A DNA stretch of 64,000 nt, taken from assembly GCA_951230915.1 (NCBI GenBank), contig OX579640.1, positions 18,434,981-18,498,980 of the forward strand, given 5' to 3'. The DNA is from Antitrichia curtipendula (taxonomy: Eukaryota > Streptophyta > Bryopsida > Hypnales > Leucodontaceae). The position numbers and the translations under genes are program-made. This document shows, piece after piece, positions 1 to 11,239 of the stretch. The notes below the pieces were generated by a model. That model saw only the letters and a list, made by a program, of their open reading frames with translations, was not told the origin of the DNA and did not search any database. Every line of letters begins with the position of its first letter. The first letter of the stretch is position 1.

Positions 1-190
1 CAATTGTCATGCAACCAGATTCATTTGAAAAACAACTTCCTAAGTGCAGTGCGGAGGAGGGAGTGCTCAATCCGGACGCAACAGTCGAAGGAAGCAGTCG
101 TTCTCATTCAGGTACTAAAAATAACACTTACACATGTCTCCGTTAGGTACATTTTAGAAAGGTAGCCTATACCCGCGGTCATTCTAAAGG

Positions 191-615
191 ATCAGAGCGG
201 CCGCTCTGAACCTCTACGAATTCCATAAAAGGGATGACTAGATTATAGATTAGAGCGGCCGCTCTGAACTCGATTAATGTAGCCCAACTTCTCGGATGCG
301 AACAGGATCAGAGCGGCCGCTCTGATCTCATTGGACGTTTGAATTATGAAAATTGAAGAGGATCAGAGCGGCCGCTCTGAACTGTTGCCTGGTCGTCTGG
401 ACTACAGGAATTGAAGAGAATCAGAGCGGCCGCTCTGAACGTCATCAATGTGCATACCCCACATGGATGAGCATAGGTTCAGAGCGGCCGCTCTGAACCT
501 CATCATTGTGCATACCCACCATGGACGAGCACAGGTTCAGAGCGGCCGCTCTGAACTTCATCAATGTGCATATCCACCATGGATGAGCATAGAGGTTCAG
601 AGCGGCCGCTCTGAA
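191..615. repeat. Phased array of eight 20-bp palindromes upstream of ParB-methyltransferase gene 1
   Basis: Eight copies of TTCAGAGCGGCCGCTCTGAA (first base T or A; contains a NotI site) start at 191, 249, 307, 362, 420, 478, 536 and 596, so the spacing is 55-60 bp and mostly exactly 58 bp. The copy at 307-326 (ATCAGAG...CTCTGAT) is a perfect palindrome over all 20 bases. The first four spacers differ from each other, whereas the last three are clearly related (each carries a variant of TCAATGTGCATA...CATGGATGAGCATAGG). The array lies about 0.7 kb before the ATG of the ParB-methyltransferase gene. Copies of the same palindrome recur inside that gene and I did not see it elsewhere in the window. 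Confidence 0.95.
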
Positions 616-931
616 ACAACTGCAGCAAACGAGGATACAATCAAATCACCCATTCTAATCCACTACTAGAACAAGGACGGGCTAGAAGTACGACAGATCG
701 CAGGGTATCGTTCGTTTGGATATATCCAATGTCTAATAAGGCATAGGGATCACGAACTAAAAGTCACAAGACATTCATTTAATAGAAACGATAGTCATCT
801 AGACTAGCATAGAGTACCCTCACTAATCTAGGAACCCCTCCATCGATTAGCTAAAACTCGTTAGAATAGAAACCTACTAAATATGAATCCCTTCCAAAAG
901 AACCAATGTAAAAGTCAGAAGTCGCATACGA

Positions 932-1127
932 TTCAGAGCGGTCGCACTGAACCGTTGCGTCATTTCCTCGGTATATTCGTTGCACTAGTTCGGAAAGGAT
1001 CAGAAAGCCTGCTCTAATGAACTCTTCGGATAATGTAAGTTCTAAAACGCGCGCTCTAAGTTGGATTTCCGCTGACGCGGATAAAAGAACGTTATTGCAA
1101 ATTCCAATTTAGACCGCGTGGTCTAAT
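932..1127. repeat. Degenerate copies of the locus-1 palindrome
   Basis: A near copy at 932-951 (TTCAGAGCGGTCGCACTGAA) is followed by weaker ones near 997-1016, 1040-1058 and 1108-1127 (for example AGACCGCGTGGTCTAA). They keep the dyad but have lost the NotI core, so the array seems to extend, decayed, up to the promoter of the ParB-methyltransferase gene. The stretch 616-931 holds nothing else I can name. Confidence 0.6.
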
Positions 1128-1192
1128 TCGTACGAATTCTTGTGGACAGTGCCATGGAGTCCTTTTTGGAGAGCAAGCCACCACTCATAGGC

Positions 1193-1200
1193 TATATAAA
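1193..1200 (+). promoter_or_regulatory. TATA box of ParB-methyltransferase gene 1
   Basis: TATATAAA stands 101 bp before the ATG at 1,301. This is a good plant TATA box and would place the transcription start near 1,225-1,230, with a short GC-richer leader. The decayed palindromes lie just upstream. Confidence 0.6.
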
Positions 1201-1300
1201 ACGGCTGGCGCCTGACCGCGTGCACGAGTGCTAGAAAGCTCACATAGAGGAGAAAACTCCGCTGCAGTTGTTGGCGACGAAGGCCTTGTGGACGGTGGAG

Positions 1301-4300
1301 ATGAGCTACCATCACGACTCGCCTGTCTTCAATCTAGCGCTGGGATTTACGAAGCACGGAGACCCTAGATGGAAATCGTTCAAGGACATCATAGTCATTA
1401 ATATCAATGTGCTTCAGGAGGCCATTCTTATAGACGTAGTGAATGCAACAAACAGCACCTTCGATGTCATCGTCATCCGCGTAGAAGATGAAATGACTTT
1501 CTCCCACGAAAGAATAATCAAGAACTACGATAACGTTCCACCTCATTTCCAAGCCTTGATGATGGACACCAAATCGATATGCGAAGCACTAGGAGGTGAC
1601 TTCGTACAAACCGGCTTCGCTGTGAAGACGTACTTGAACAATGCAAACAACCTCCACATTGCATCGCTAACGAGTACGACTGACACGCAGGACGTAGGAA
1701 GCACCCCCATGGATTCACAAAACCGGCCCCCCAAGAAGTCAAAGAAGTCAGTAGGCTCCAATTCTGGAGCAGGCACCCATGCACGGCCTCCGGCGTCGTC
1801 AACTCTCGCAGGCGCCCCAGCCCCAGCAGTCGCTCGGGCCTCTGCGCCTCCTCCAGTAGGTGCCGCGGAGCCAATCAACGATACGGTTGGTGCCCGCTTC
1901 CAAGCGACTTCAAAACGAGGTGCCGTGGTGTCAGCCAACGTCATGGCTCCACCGCCATCCACAACCACTGCGTCTAAACCCAAAAAGTCGGCACGCCCCA
2001 AGCAGAAGGTGAAGAGGAAAACCAACCGTACCCCCATGGAAACATTGCTGGAGGAAGAAACGGAGGGCAGGCGTCGACGACAGCGACGGGAGACTGATGC
2101 CGAAGACACTGCAAGTGTGCCCAGTTCGTCCCAACAAAGCGATATCCCAGAATCCATCGAGGTGTCCGAAGAGGAGGCGCACAAACAAGCGATCAAGAAG
2201 GTAAACGGTCACTGGGTGGACAACCCGGAAACAATGCCCTTCAACAAATCCTCCGTTCCAGAGAAGCTCTTCGTCGAACTGGAAATCAAGAAGGAGCCTA
2301 GACGAAGTGACGAAGAAGAGGCAAGGAAACGCTTGAAGGCCGAAGCAGTGGCGAACAAGAAATTAAAGGAGCTCTCCAGCTACATGTACATCTTCGGGAG
2401 AGGAAAATACTTTGAGCTTGATGTGGACGACATGAGTCCGTGTGACGACGACTCGGGCATGATATTCAGGCCTTTGGAAAAGAAAGGTGTCATGGCTGTG
2501 CAGGAGCGAATGGTGAAGGTGAACTTCAACAAGCAGATCTTGACCGTGATGCCCAACACGTCGACGAGACCAAGGTGTTGGCAAGACTGCGTGAATGTCT
2601 TCCCCATGAAGATCATCAACGGCCAGCACACATGGAAAGCTTCCAAGGAAATCATCTCAGGGACAGCATGCGTGGACGACGAAGAGGTCAAGAAGCGAGT
2701 GCAGAAGTGGACATGCGAGATCGTTTGGTCAAATGAGAAGAATCATTTGCACACGTTGTCCTGCAAGTGCAACGATGGCAACGTCACCGGACCTTACTTG
2801 TCGTCCCTCCCGGCTACAATCAAGCATTGCCGATACCTCTGGCTAGACGCACGCAAGCCAGCGCAGTGCCGCAAGAACACGAGGGCGAAGGAGCAAGGCG
2901 AGAATTTCAAGGCCTATGAGGTAAGCAATTCAGACCGCCCGCTCTGAAGTGTTTTTGATTGCTATGCCGACTTCAACAATCGGCTTGTCTAACTTCAGAG
3001 CGGCCGCTCTGAAGTGATTTCATCCACAATTGTCCTCATCATACGCTTCAGAGCGGCCGCTCTAAAGTGATTCCTGTTGTATCGATATTCTCATCATACA
3101 TCGTTTTAATCGTGCAGGAGTTTAGGGAGAAGGCTGAGCAAAGCTTCGAATCAACCGGCGTGCTGAAGGGGCAGTCGAGAGCGTCGTATGACCTGGACCG
3201 GATGGGGGAGCTGAAACTCATCATGGCCTCGGAGGAGACTTGGTCCCTGTGGCAGAGAATATTTTCGTGTCACGAGTCGGGATCCCTATACGACATCGAC
3301 TCCAGTGGTCCCTTCAACGAAATCACGACGACCGATGGTAGCACGAAGCCGTATAAATTCCAACCCATCACCAACAATATGATGAAGAGTCTGCACGGGT
3401 TGGACGATTTAGCAGTCGGGGAGCTAGCTCAGAAGATCCTGGACGTCCCCCCAAAGGTGTACATCATAAAGAAGCCTTCGACATGGGCGAAGACGCTTCC
3501 TATCGCCGCGTGGTGCACAAACAGGAAGCACAAGAATGTGCTGTACAAGGAGTTGGTGGACAAGGGCAAGGATATGGGCATCATAGAAGCAGCCAGTGTC
3601 TTCCTCGAGAATGGGGACTTGGACCCCAAGGGCTGGAGGGACTATAAGGCCGCGTTGAACATCTGCGGGTTTCACATGTGGCACCTCCAAACAATCGATG
3701 TGGAGTACCTGAAGTCCGAGGTGCGGTCGGGCAATAAGAAAGACGAGCCCTCCGCAAGGTTGGTAAGGGCCTTGAATCGAGTCGTGAATAATACCGCGCG
3801 ATTCAAGTACGTCAAGAATTGCTCGCGGGCGAGTATTTGTCGACAGATTTGGGACGATTCCAACTTCGAGGACTATCTATGCCTTGAGAAGAGGAAGACG
3901 TGGTCTGTCCTCCGCGACGCCAACTCACCCGCCAACCTCCAGTTTTGTGAGGTAGGCATCATGGATCTCCGACTTTTCCCGAAGATCGAGAACATGGAGA
4001 TTAGCTATGGAATCAGGAAGATCGTGGAGGAGGTCGAGAGGGTATCCAAGTCCGTGATGTCGAAGAATGTGCACACGTGGATGTTGATCTTCAATTCCAA
4101 GCGGTTGGCTGCGGTGGATCAGCTTGTGAAGGAGTTCTTCCCGGATCACGCTATTCGGCGGGAGTGCAACTATGTGTGTGCCAAAGGCGAACCGGGCTTC
4201 AAGGACAGGAACAAGGACAAGGTGATGTACCTGCAGCGAAACATCAAGCAGTTCACAAACTCTGACATTGTGAATGCTGCGGAACGTGTGCCAAGACTCT

Positions 4301-7070
4301 CAGCAGAACAAGACATAGACCTCGAAAACGACGAAAGTCTGTACGCGACCCGTGAAACCTGCCGTCACGATAATCCAAAGATTAGCTCGAAGTACGAACT
4401 TCGGTATGAAGTCTACCTCCGCTTCATCGACAAGTTCTGTAGAGATCAAGGGACCGCAATGCTCGTCTTTGCTGGGGCAAAGGCCATCTCCGCATGCACG
4501 GTAATTACCGACGACTCACGCATTTATATACAGTGCTTGTCCAGATTTATTTGTGCATCTCATGTGTTCGGAGTCATTAATGCCATTTGTGCTTGCAGAT
4601 GTTGTCCCGCAGCTCCGTCTCCCTCATGCTTGCCACAGAGAAGTCCATGGCGCGTCACTCGACGCACAACCGCATTGGAGCCCAAATGTGGCCTGATGTT
4701 CTGGTCCCGGGGTGGAAATTGAGGTACACCTACGAGGACCAGGTGAAGGCGAAGAAGGGCGTTGCCGCATTGGAGGAGGAACTCGCCCCCAACGCAGAAA
4801 CGTCGAGGGCGGACGAGCCCCTGAACATGTCCAATGACGATGAATCAGATGATGACGGAAACCGACAGGACGATGACGTCGACGAGGACAATGACCAAGA
4901 GGAAGACGATGCCGACGAGGAAGACGATGAGGATGATGAGGTCGGACCAAATCCATCAACGTCGGTTCACAATGACGTCATCGATTCTGTCGTCGGGGGG
5001 AGGTCCGCGCAGATGCCCGCAGAAAGCGATGCTACTGTGCAGTCGGAGCGACCTGACGACTCATCTCCCTCTCGGATGGCAGTCCTAGGCACGATTCAGA
5101 GCGGTCGCTCTGAATTGGTTCAGCCGCTCTCCCCAATGGAGCCCCCCCTCGTCCCTGGAGAAGATGAAGTGCAAATAGTCTCGCTTGCTGTGGAGTCCCG
5201 AGACAACCTGCCTTCGTCCGAGTATGACCAGAGAGGCTTGTCTGATCCAGGTTCTCCTCGATCCCCCGATCCCCCAAGATCTCCCATCCCTGTAGTTCAG
5301 AGCGAGAGCTCTGAACTGGACTCTCTACTACCGCCCTTTCATCCCCCCCCTCCAACTCCTCCTGTCGCAGTTCAGAGCGACCGCTCTGAACTGGATTCCC
5401 AGTTTTCCATTTGCCATCCTTCCTCTCCGCTTGCTGCAGTCCTGAGCGGGCGTTACCATACACCATCGCTTTCCCCCCTCTCTGGCTCTCAGTCTGTCAC
5501 TCCCCCAAACCAGAGAGCGCAGTCCAAAGCCGTTGTCTCTCTTTCCTTTGATTCCCCCGCTCCCGTCGGTGAGGTTCAGACCGGCCGCTCTGAAGTGAGT
5601 GCCACTGCTAACGTCTTCCGGGTTCCCGCTCCTCGTGCTCCGACGACGCCATCGACTTCGGCTCACGCAGAGCATGCACTTCCTCCGCCTTCCACCAGAA
5701 TGCAGATTGAAGATCTGCAGACGCAGTTGGACCTGTTGAAGGTCTTCCTTTCGAACGAGCAGCATGCGGATCTGGAGAAGGTGAGGATGGATGTCAGAAG
5801 TTCCCCACGGAATTCTTCAACGGAGTCTAGGGCGCAGAGGATTGGCAGGACGAGGAGTGTTTTGCTGGAGTTGAAGTCCCTTCGCCCGGCGTCGAGTGTT
5901 GCCGAGAGCGAGAGTCTTAAGAAGTTGACAGTGGTACAGGTGACCATCGACAACTTGATGTCAGAACTCTCTCCCCCCACCAATGAGGAATTGGCATATG
6001 CGGCCCATACTCGGGCGATGCAGAAGAGACTCGAGGAGGCTCTGAGGAGTAGCCAGAACAACCCGATTGATTTGGACGAGGAGGATGACGAGGTTCTGGT
6101 GAAGCGTCTGGCCGAGGCGGCGTTGAAGAGGGAAGAGTACAATGCGATGGCCAAGGCGGCGGCTGCAAGCGGATCGACTTCAGACACGGGGACCGCAACT
6201 CAGGCAGGGGCGAGCTCGAGCGTGGAGGCGGAAGAGGCAAAGCCCGACGTCATGGACTCCAAGGCAAACATCAGCCTCGCGTTCGTGGAGAGGATCTCGG
6301 AGCGCCAGAGGAAGAAGCATTCGGGGGTGGTGGAGAAGTGTACCCAAACCATCGACCTGCTCAACAAGCAAAACGAAGAGATGGAGCGGCAGGAGCGGGA
6401 GAGGGAGCGGCAGGAGCGGGAGAGAGAGCAGGAGAGGGTGCGGGGAGAGGAAGAGAAGAAGGCCAAGCGGAAGGCCAAGAAAGAGAGGAAGGAGAGGGAG
6501 CTGGCGGAAGAGAGGAGGCAGCAAGCGGAGAGGGAAAGGAAATACCAGTTGGAGCAGCAAGAGCAACGGGATTTGATCAAGAGCATGAAGGAGAGCACAG
6601 ATAGGATGATGGCGAAACCGATCCAGTCCACGCCCTCCCCTGCGGTCGCTCTTACTCCACCCCATCCGATCGAACTCCAGAACGTGTCCGACGTGTCCAC
6701 GACAAACTCGGCCTCCGCGACGCAAACCGCAGCGTCAGGGCTACGGATGCTGGCTGCCTTGGACCTTCCCAATACCTCGGTGAGTGTCACTTGTGAACCA
6801 GAATTGGATGACCTGGCCCTCAGTCAATTTCCTTTTGTGCATGTCACTGAACCCGTGCATCGTGCGAGCATGGACGACGATGACCCGTACAGCCTAGAAG
6901 TTGACTTAGGAGATGTAGAGGCCTCCTTCGCTAACCTCACCCAACAATATGCTCCCGTGCAGGACGCAATCGTTCCGGTGCAGTCCCGTGCGAGGGTTGA
7001 GGAGCAAGCTCCGGTGGATTCACCGCCCAGGGATGACCAAGATCCAACTGTGGGTAACCCCTCCACATAG
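1301..7070 (+). CDS. ParB-like / beta-class DNA-methyltransferase-like protein, gene 1 (apparently intact)
   Basis: Three exons fit with phase-0 GT-AG introns: 1,301-2,920, 3,118-4,500 and 4,599-7,070, giving about 1,824 residues. The N-terminal 150 residues are unassigned and are followed by a Ser/Pro/Lys-rich linker. Residues about 360-450 resemble a ParB/DGQHR fold (FELDVDDMSP, then INGQHTW at 439-445). Exon 2 resembles a beta-class N6/N4 methyltransferase with motif order IV then I: MDLRLFP (822-828) in the place of DPPY, a hydrophobic strand WMLIF, then VFAGAKA (990-996) in the place of FxGxG, and a second strand ending in an acidic residue at the start of exon 3. The catalytic DPPY is not kept, so activity is doubtful. 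Exon 3 adds an acidic tract (about 1080-1116), palindrome-encoded repeats, and a long Glu/Arg/Lys coiled coil (about 1565-1675). No internal stop was found. I chose ATG 1,301 because it is the first in frame after the TATA box. A strong GTGAGT donor at 6,780 could instead splice the gene to the phosphatase behind it. Real gene: fairly sure; biochemical function: inferred. Confidence 0.75.
2929..3066. repeat. Three palindrome copies inside intron 1 of gene 1
   Basis: The 197-bp intron (2,921-3,117; donor GTAAGC, acceptor GTGCAG) holds copies at 2,929-2,948 (TTCAGACCGCCCGCTCTGAA), 2,994-3,013 (perfect) and 3,047-3,066 (last bases changed), 65 and 53 bp apart. The spacing resembles that of the upstream array. 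The palindromes make up about 30 percent of the intron. Confidence 0.92.
4501..4598 (+). other. Intron 2 of gene 1, inside the methyltransferase motif I region
   Basis: A 98-bp phase-0 intron with donor GTAATT and acceptor CTTGCAG separates FAGAKAISACT from MLSRSSVSLML. The related gene at 25.6-29.5 kb has a phase-0 intron at the matching place (CAG before ATGAAT), and the MULE-borne copy has an intron within the same motif. This conserved position supports common descent of the three genes. Confidence 0.8.
5038..5594. repeat. Palindrome copies within coding exon 3, all in one reading frame
   Basis: Copies at 5,095-5,114, 5,296-5,315, 5,371-5,390 and 5,575-5,594, plus decayed ones near 5,038 and 5,440, lie within the open frame. 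They encode VQSGRSEL-type peptides (IQSGRSEL, VQSESSEL, VQSDRSEL, VQTGRSEV). All distances between copies (57, 201, 75, 69, 135) are multiples of three, so every copy is read in the same frame. The surrounding peptide is Pro/Ser-rich and looks unstructured. Confidence 0.88.
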
Positions 7071-7319
7071 CTCCCATCTTTTTAGTCTGTCGTCGGGTGG
7101 ACGTTGTGTGAGGGTAATACAGCGGGTCGATCGAAGGTCGTCCCTTTGAGTCTGCCCAAGCATAAAGCCTGTAGTGACACCTAGCTATAATAGTTTGTAG
7201 ATGTAGCTTGTGAACCATTCTAGAAAGAACCACTCGGTCTGTAAAAACATTGTACATTACTTGTAATATATTGGATTCTTTTTTGTAATCATATTTGGGT
7301 GACTGCGGTCCATTTGGAT

Positions 7320-8863
7320 ATGTGTTTGTCTTTCCGAGTAAATCGGGGCATTCAAATTGCATTCTTTGCATTTTCGATTCAGGATGACAATGCTCTCTCG
7401 CTGCGCCACAAGTCCCCGTTGCCCACAAGCGGTCCGGATGCAACGCCCCGTCGATCGAGTACCGGCTCTTCGCGCCATCCAATCGCAGTGGAGTCTCCGG
7501 CTATGCACGTTCAAGTCGACGCTTGCATGGATGCCGACTTGGGCCCTCCGATCCCTTCCGAGGTCAATCCCGCAATCACACTAGAAGTTGTAACGGCCAA
7601 GCGACAAGCAGCGCCTGCCCCTTCCACGGATGCGAAGAAGGTGAGTCTTAATTTCCTTGCAACACCTCTCCTTGCTCACTATAGGCGACCCTTGGTCAAT
7701 TAGATTGTCTGCACGTGATGGGCATGGATCTCTCGTACAATTAGGATCAAGGCGAAGAGGAAATGGGGGGGACAGCTCTCGGTTACCATGGCACGTCTTC
7801 TCGGGTGTAGAGAGTCACATGTTAGATATTGTGGACTCCATTCGTTTGTCATAGAATCGACTTTGAACAAGGGGTATAGTGTACGCAGGCACCGTCGCCA
7901 CCGCCCGAGCCACCGGAGCCGCCTGGTCCCGTGGCTTTGCCATCATGCAGTTATCTCTTGATCTTCGAATTAGAGGGGATCTTGAGCAGAATTGAGAACA
8001 TCGGGCACATCCTGCCCAATCCGATGCCCATGGAAGGGACGGAGGCGGATTACCAACCAAGGAGGCGCCATGTCTTTGACGAATACACCCTTCACTGTCG
8101 CCCGGACTTGCGGGAATTTCTCAGGAATGTGGCGAAGAAGTTCCACGTATCCGTGTGGACCAGGCTACCGTCCAAGGTCGCCAAGTCCATGGTGGATTTC
8201 CTCTTCCGCGGCATAGAGTGTGGAACCATGCGCATCCTCGCACTGGAGGATTGCACCTCCATTGTCGAGAGACGAGCGTGGAGATTTTGTAAGTGCAGAC
8301 CCCTCCCGCATCTCCCAGAATTACCCTGTCCCGCGCACCCCGTCCATTCGGAATCTGATCCGGACCTCACGGAAGACACCTTTGTCCAGTTCTCCGAACA
8401 CCCGGGAGGGCAGCTGCGGCTCAAGGTCCTCCACAAGGGCGTCTGGGACAATGAGTTGTTCAGGTCGAACAACTTCAGGGCGAACTCGACGAACACGTTG
8501 CTCATCGATTCCTCCCCCGAGAGCAGCATCCTCAATCCCTTGTACAACGCCATATTTCCCTTGTCATACGCAGGCAGCGACTTTGATTCCATCCTCCACG
8601 GGTCATTGTGCCAATATCTCCACAAACTGTTGTTGTCGGGTCTTAGCGTGTCGCAATTCGTCTCTCAAAACCCGTTCCTATGGGAGCTCACGGTTCCCCT
8701 AAGACAGACGCGTCTGGGACTCAAAGTGCGCGCGTGTGCTAGATGGCAGGACAGATCCCTCCTCCTGGAGTATCCAGAGTTCGTGGGCATGTACACTAAA
8801 ACCGGGAATGATTTCTTTGTCGCTCGAAAGGCCAAAGAGAAAAGGGAATTAAAAAAAAAGTGA
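7320..8863 (+). CDS. FCP1/NIF (HAD-family) phosphatase-like protein 1 with altered catalytic motif
   Basis: Exons 7,383-7,640 (or from an in-frame ATG at 7,320) and 7,889-8,863 join in phase 0 (donor GTGAGT, acceptor TACGCAG). After a Pro-rich linker the sequence follows the NIF/FCP1 fold: LLIFELEGIL in the position of the DLDGTL motif, then RPDLREFLRNVAKKFHVSVW, and near the end TLLIDSSPESSILNP in the position of the DD/NSP motif of CTD phosphatases. The two catalytic aspartates of DxDG are both replaced by glutamate (ExEG), so catalysis is doubtful; it may bind phosphoprotein without cleaving it, or be under little constraint. It lies 313 bp behind the ParB-methyltransferase gene, and a phase-0 donor at 6,780 plus the phase-0 acceptor at 7,381-7,382 would fuse the two into one product. 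A Lys-rich tail ends the protein. Confidence 0.7.
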
Positions 8864-9426
8864 TGCCCAGTTGTGGAATTTGTGCGTGTACAGACTCGTC
8901 GTCGCATTGGCGTTTCTGATCGGTGGGCAGCCAACACTTCTCGACCGCTTCTGAGGCGCTCGAAGCGCCATCGAACCCGGATGTCGGAGGGAGTGGGCTC
9001 CTCGGAAGGCTGCGTGGCCTTGGAGGAGGCGGGCGCGGATATCACCTCCGCTCAACTCTGACGAGGAAAAATAAAACTCGATGGCCACATATATTGTGAA
9101 GGCAAGCTCTTTCCTACCATGGATGGTTGCATGATTGAAGTAGAGTCCGACGGACAACTTGGCATAGGGTTGGACAGATCTTTATCTCTGTCGCACTGAC
9201 AGTTTAAAATGGATAGCAACTGGTTGTCCAAATAGTCTGTTGCTCTTTCTTTCCACTCTCCTTGGAGATTGTCATCAGGAAGTCCTCAATCCTAACCGAA
9301 GAATTGTAATCGTTGGCTCTATTGTGCAGGATTCTTGGTCCTACGGTCGTTTAGGCCAAGATGGTCTCTTCTCGGCGCAACAATTGAATAAAACACTTTT
9401 GCAGGTTATAATGTCCCTGCTCACGA
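8864..9426. other. Downstream region of locus 1, no gene seen
   Basis: Short open frames here (for example 8,873-9,061) have no recognisable domain and no neighbouring exon signals. I read this as the 3' end of the phosphatase transcript and spacer DNA. Confidence 0.4.
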
Positions 9427-9446
9427 TTCAGAGCGGCCGCTCTGAA
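9427..9446. repeat. Isolated perfect palindrome copy downstream of locus 1
   Basis: TTCAGAGCGGCCGCTCTGAA is present without change, 560 bp after the phosphatase stop codon. It marks the downstream limit of palindrome occurrence, so locus 1 spans at least 191-9,446. Confidence 0.93.
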
Positions 9447-9839
9447 CTGTACGCGACATTGCTCAGGTGGTCTCCCGCAGGTCAGGCGGCGAGGTTCGCT
9501 CCAGAGGCATCCTTTCGTGTCACAGATTGACTTCAACACTTTTCAGGGATGGATCAACACATTGACGATGTTGTGAACACGGGATGACCCATGGATGGCA
9601 TCCCCCTAGAACGTTGCTGAAATATTAGAGATGCTTTAAGAGTTAAGACTATAGGATGGTAGGTACATTTTCACTTCATTCTTCCAAGCAATATACCCTC
9701 ATTGAATATAGAAAATACAAATTATAACATTTAGGTAGCTATACAACACTATTGTCCAAATCGTAGCACCTTTCTCCCTTCTTTGCATGTTTAGAGTCCG
9801 CTTACCAAAAATAATCCATGTGTCGCCTTTTCACCAACA

Positions 9840-10900
9840 ATCGTGTATTCTTCAACTGCGTCGTTAGGAGGTCCTTGCAGCGCAATAGGAGAACCTCGAG
9901 CAATTGTTCAACCGTTGTGTGGATTTGTTCGAACGTTGTCTCGGTGTTGGATGAGACACGGTTGAGCTTGGTGCAGGTGTAGATCGGAAGCAAAATTGAA
10001 GGCAGCTCATCATTGGTCGGTCAAGAATATTCATAGAGGAAGCCGACTTCCTCTTTGAACTCTGTTGATGCACGCCACTAGAAATCGGGGTTGCACTAGT
10101 AGATGCGATGCTTCAAGCGTTCACGGAGCTCTCATGTGCATCTAGGAGAGTCGTTTGGAATGAACAACCTCTTCAAAAAAGTTCAAGGGTATATTGTGCC
10201 AGCAACTGTCATCCGTCGGCCTTCTCCGTTGCGTCCTTCATTTCTTTGGGCATGTCGCGGAACCGGTCTACTATTGTCGGCATGGGGGTTGTTGGGAGGG
10301 GTTCTCATTTGAGCACTTGTTGGCTGCGCATAATATAAACCTACGAGTCAAAAAGACCTGGAAGTTGCTTCCAACTTGATGGCTTCTATTATGAACAGCC
10401 AATAGGTGCTCAAGTAGAAACTCTGTTCACAACCATCTCCATCCCGGCGAAAGTTGATCGTTTCTGCCTCTAACCCTGAGAAACGGAGGACCTGTTGGAC
10501 GAGGTAGATGGATTGCAATCGCTCCCATACGCACCCTTGAACTTCTTTGGAGAGGTCATTCATTTCAGATGACTCCCTTGGATGTGCATGCAAGCTCCGT
10601 GAATGCCAGGGCAATCTGTTGTGCGATGGATCTCCAGATTCCAGTGTCGTGTGCCAACATAATTTGTGGAGGAAGTTGACTTCCGCTATGAACATTCTTG
10701 ACGTGACCGAAGATGGGTTGTCTTCAATCATGCTTCTGCTCTGCATGAGCTCCAAGTTCAGCAGTGGTCCATCTTGCAAGGAGGCAACGCCGGCACGGGT
10801 CCTCATTGCAGTTGACAAGCATTTGACCGAGAACCTCCAAAAGCCCTGTAAAGACATCCTGGCGGCGCGGTTGGGAAATACACCCTTGCTTCCATGTGTC
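9840..10900. repeat. Imperfect inverted duplication with about 500-bp arms
   Basis: The left arm, roughly 9,840-10,340, matches the reverse complement of roughly 10,390-10,900 with many differences. Clear anchors are CAAGAATATTCATAGAGGAAG at about 10,022 against the reverse complement of about 10,700, and AAAAAGTTCAAGGGT at about 10,176 against AAGAAGTTCAAGGGT (reverse) near 10,540. The two arms face each other across about 50 bp. The minus strand is open from 10,953 to 10,348, but I do not recognise the product. It could be a decayed gene duplicated head to head. Confidence 0.6.
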
Positions 10901-11239
10901 AAGCTGTACACTCCACTGGCCTCACACGGAAATTGAGGACTATGTTGTCTCAATTGTATACTGAATTGGAGAAATTCAAAAGCCTAGAAGAAATTTAGGA
11001 ATGTAGATGATTAGGATTCGTAAGCATTGGCTCCTTAGGATTCTCTTGTAAACTACATACTGTAGATAAAACGCTTATGCAATATAGACATGCAAACCCC
11101 CGCCCACGTTGTTCAAGCGATAGTCCCTCTTAGGTGTCTTAATTATAGCATAGTGACCCCCCTCAATGAGAGGATGTAGGACTATTGCAATTAAAAACAG
11201 TGATCTACGGATCACCATTTCATCAACGTCAACAGGCTT

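Noticed and set aside
191..615. CRISPR-like array (regular 20-bp repeat, about 38-bp spacers)
   Set aside because: The repeat is a full palindrome, the last three spacers are related, copies also lie in introns and a coding exon, and the genome is eukaryotic with no cas-like gene.
448..669. 73-codon open frame over the palindrome array
   Set aside because: It is produced by the 20-bp palindrome (no stop in this frame) and its related spacers; no start context or exon signals.
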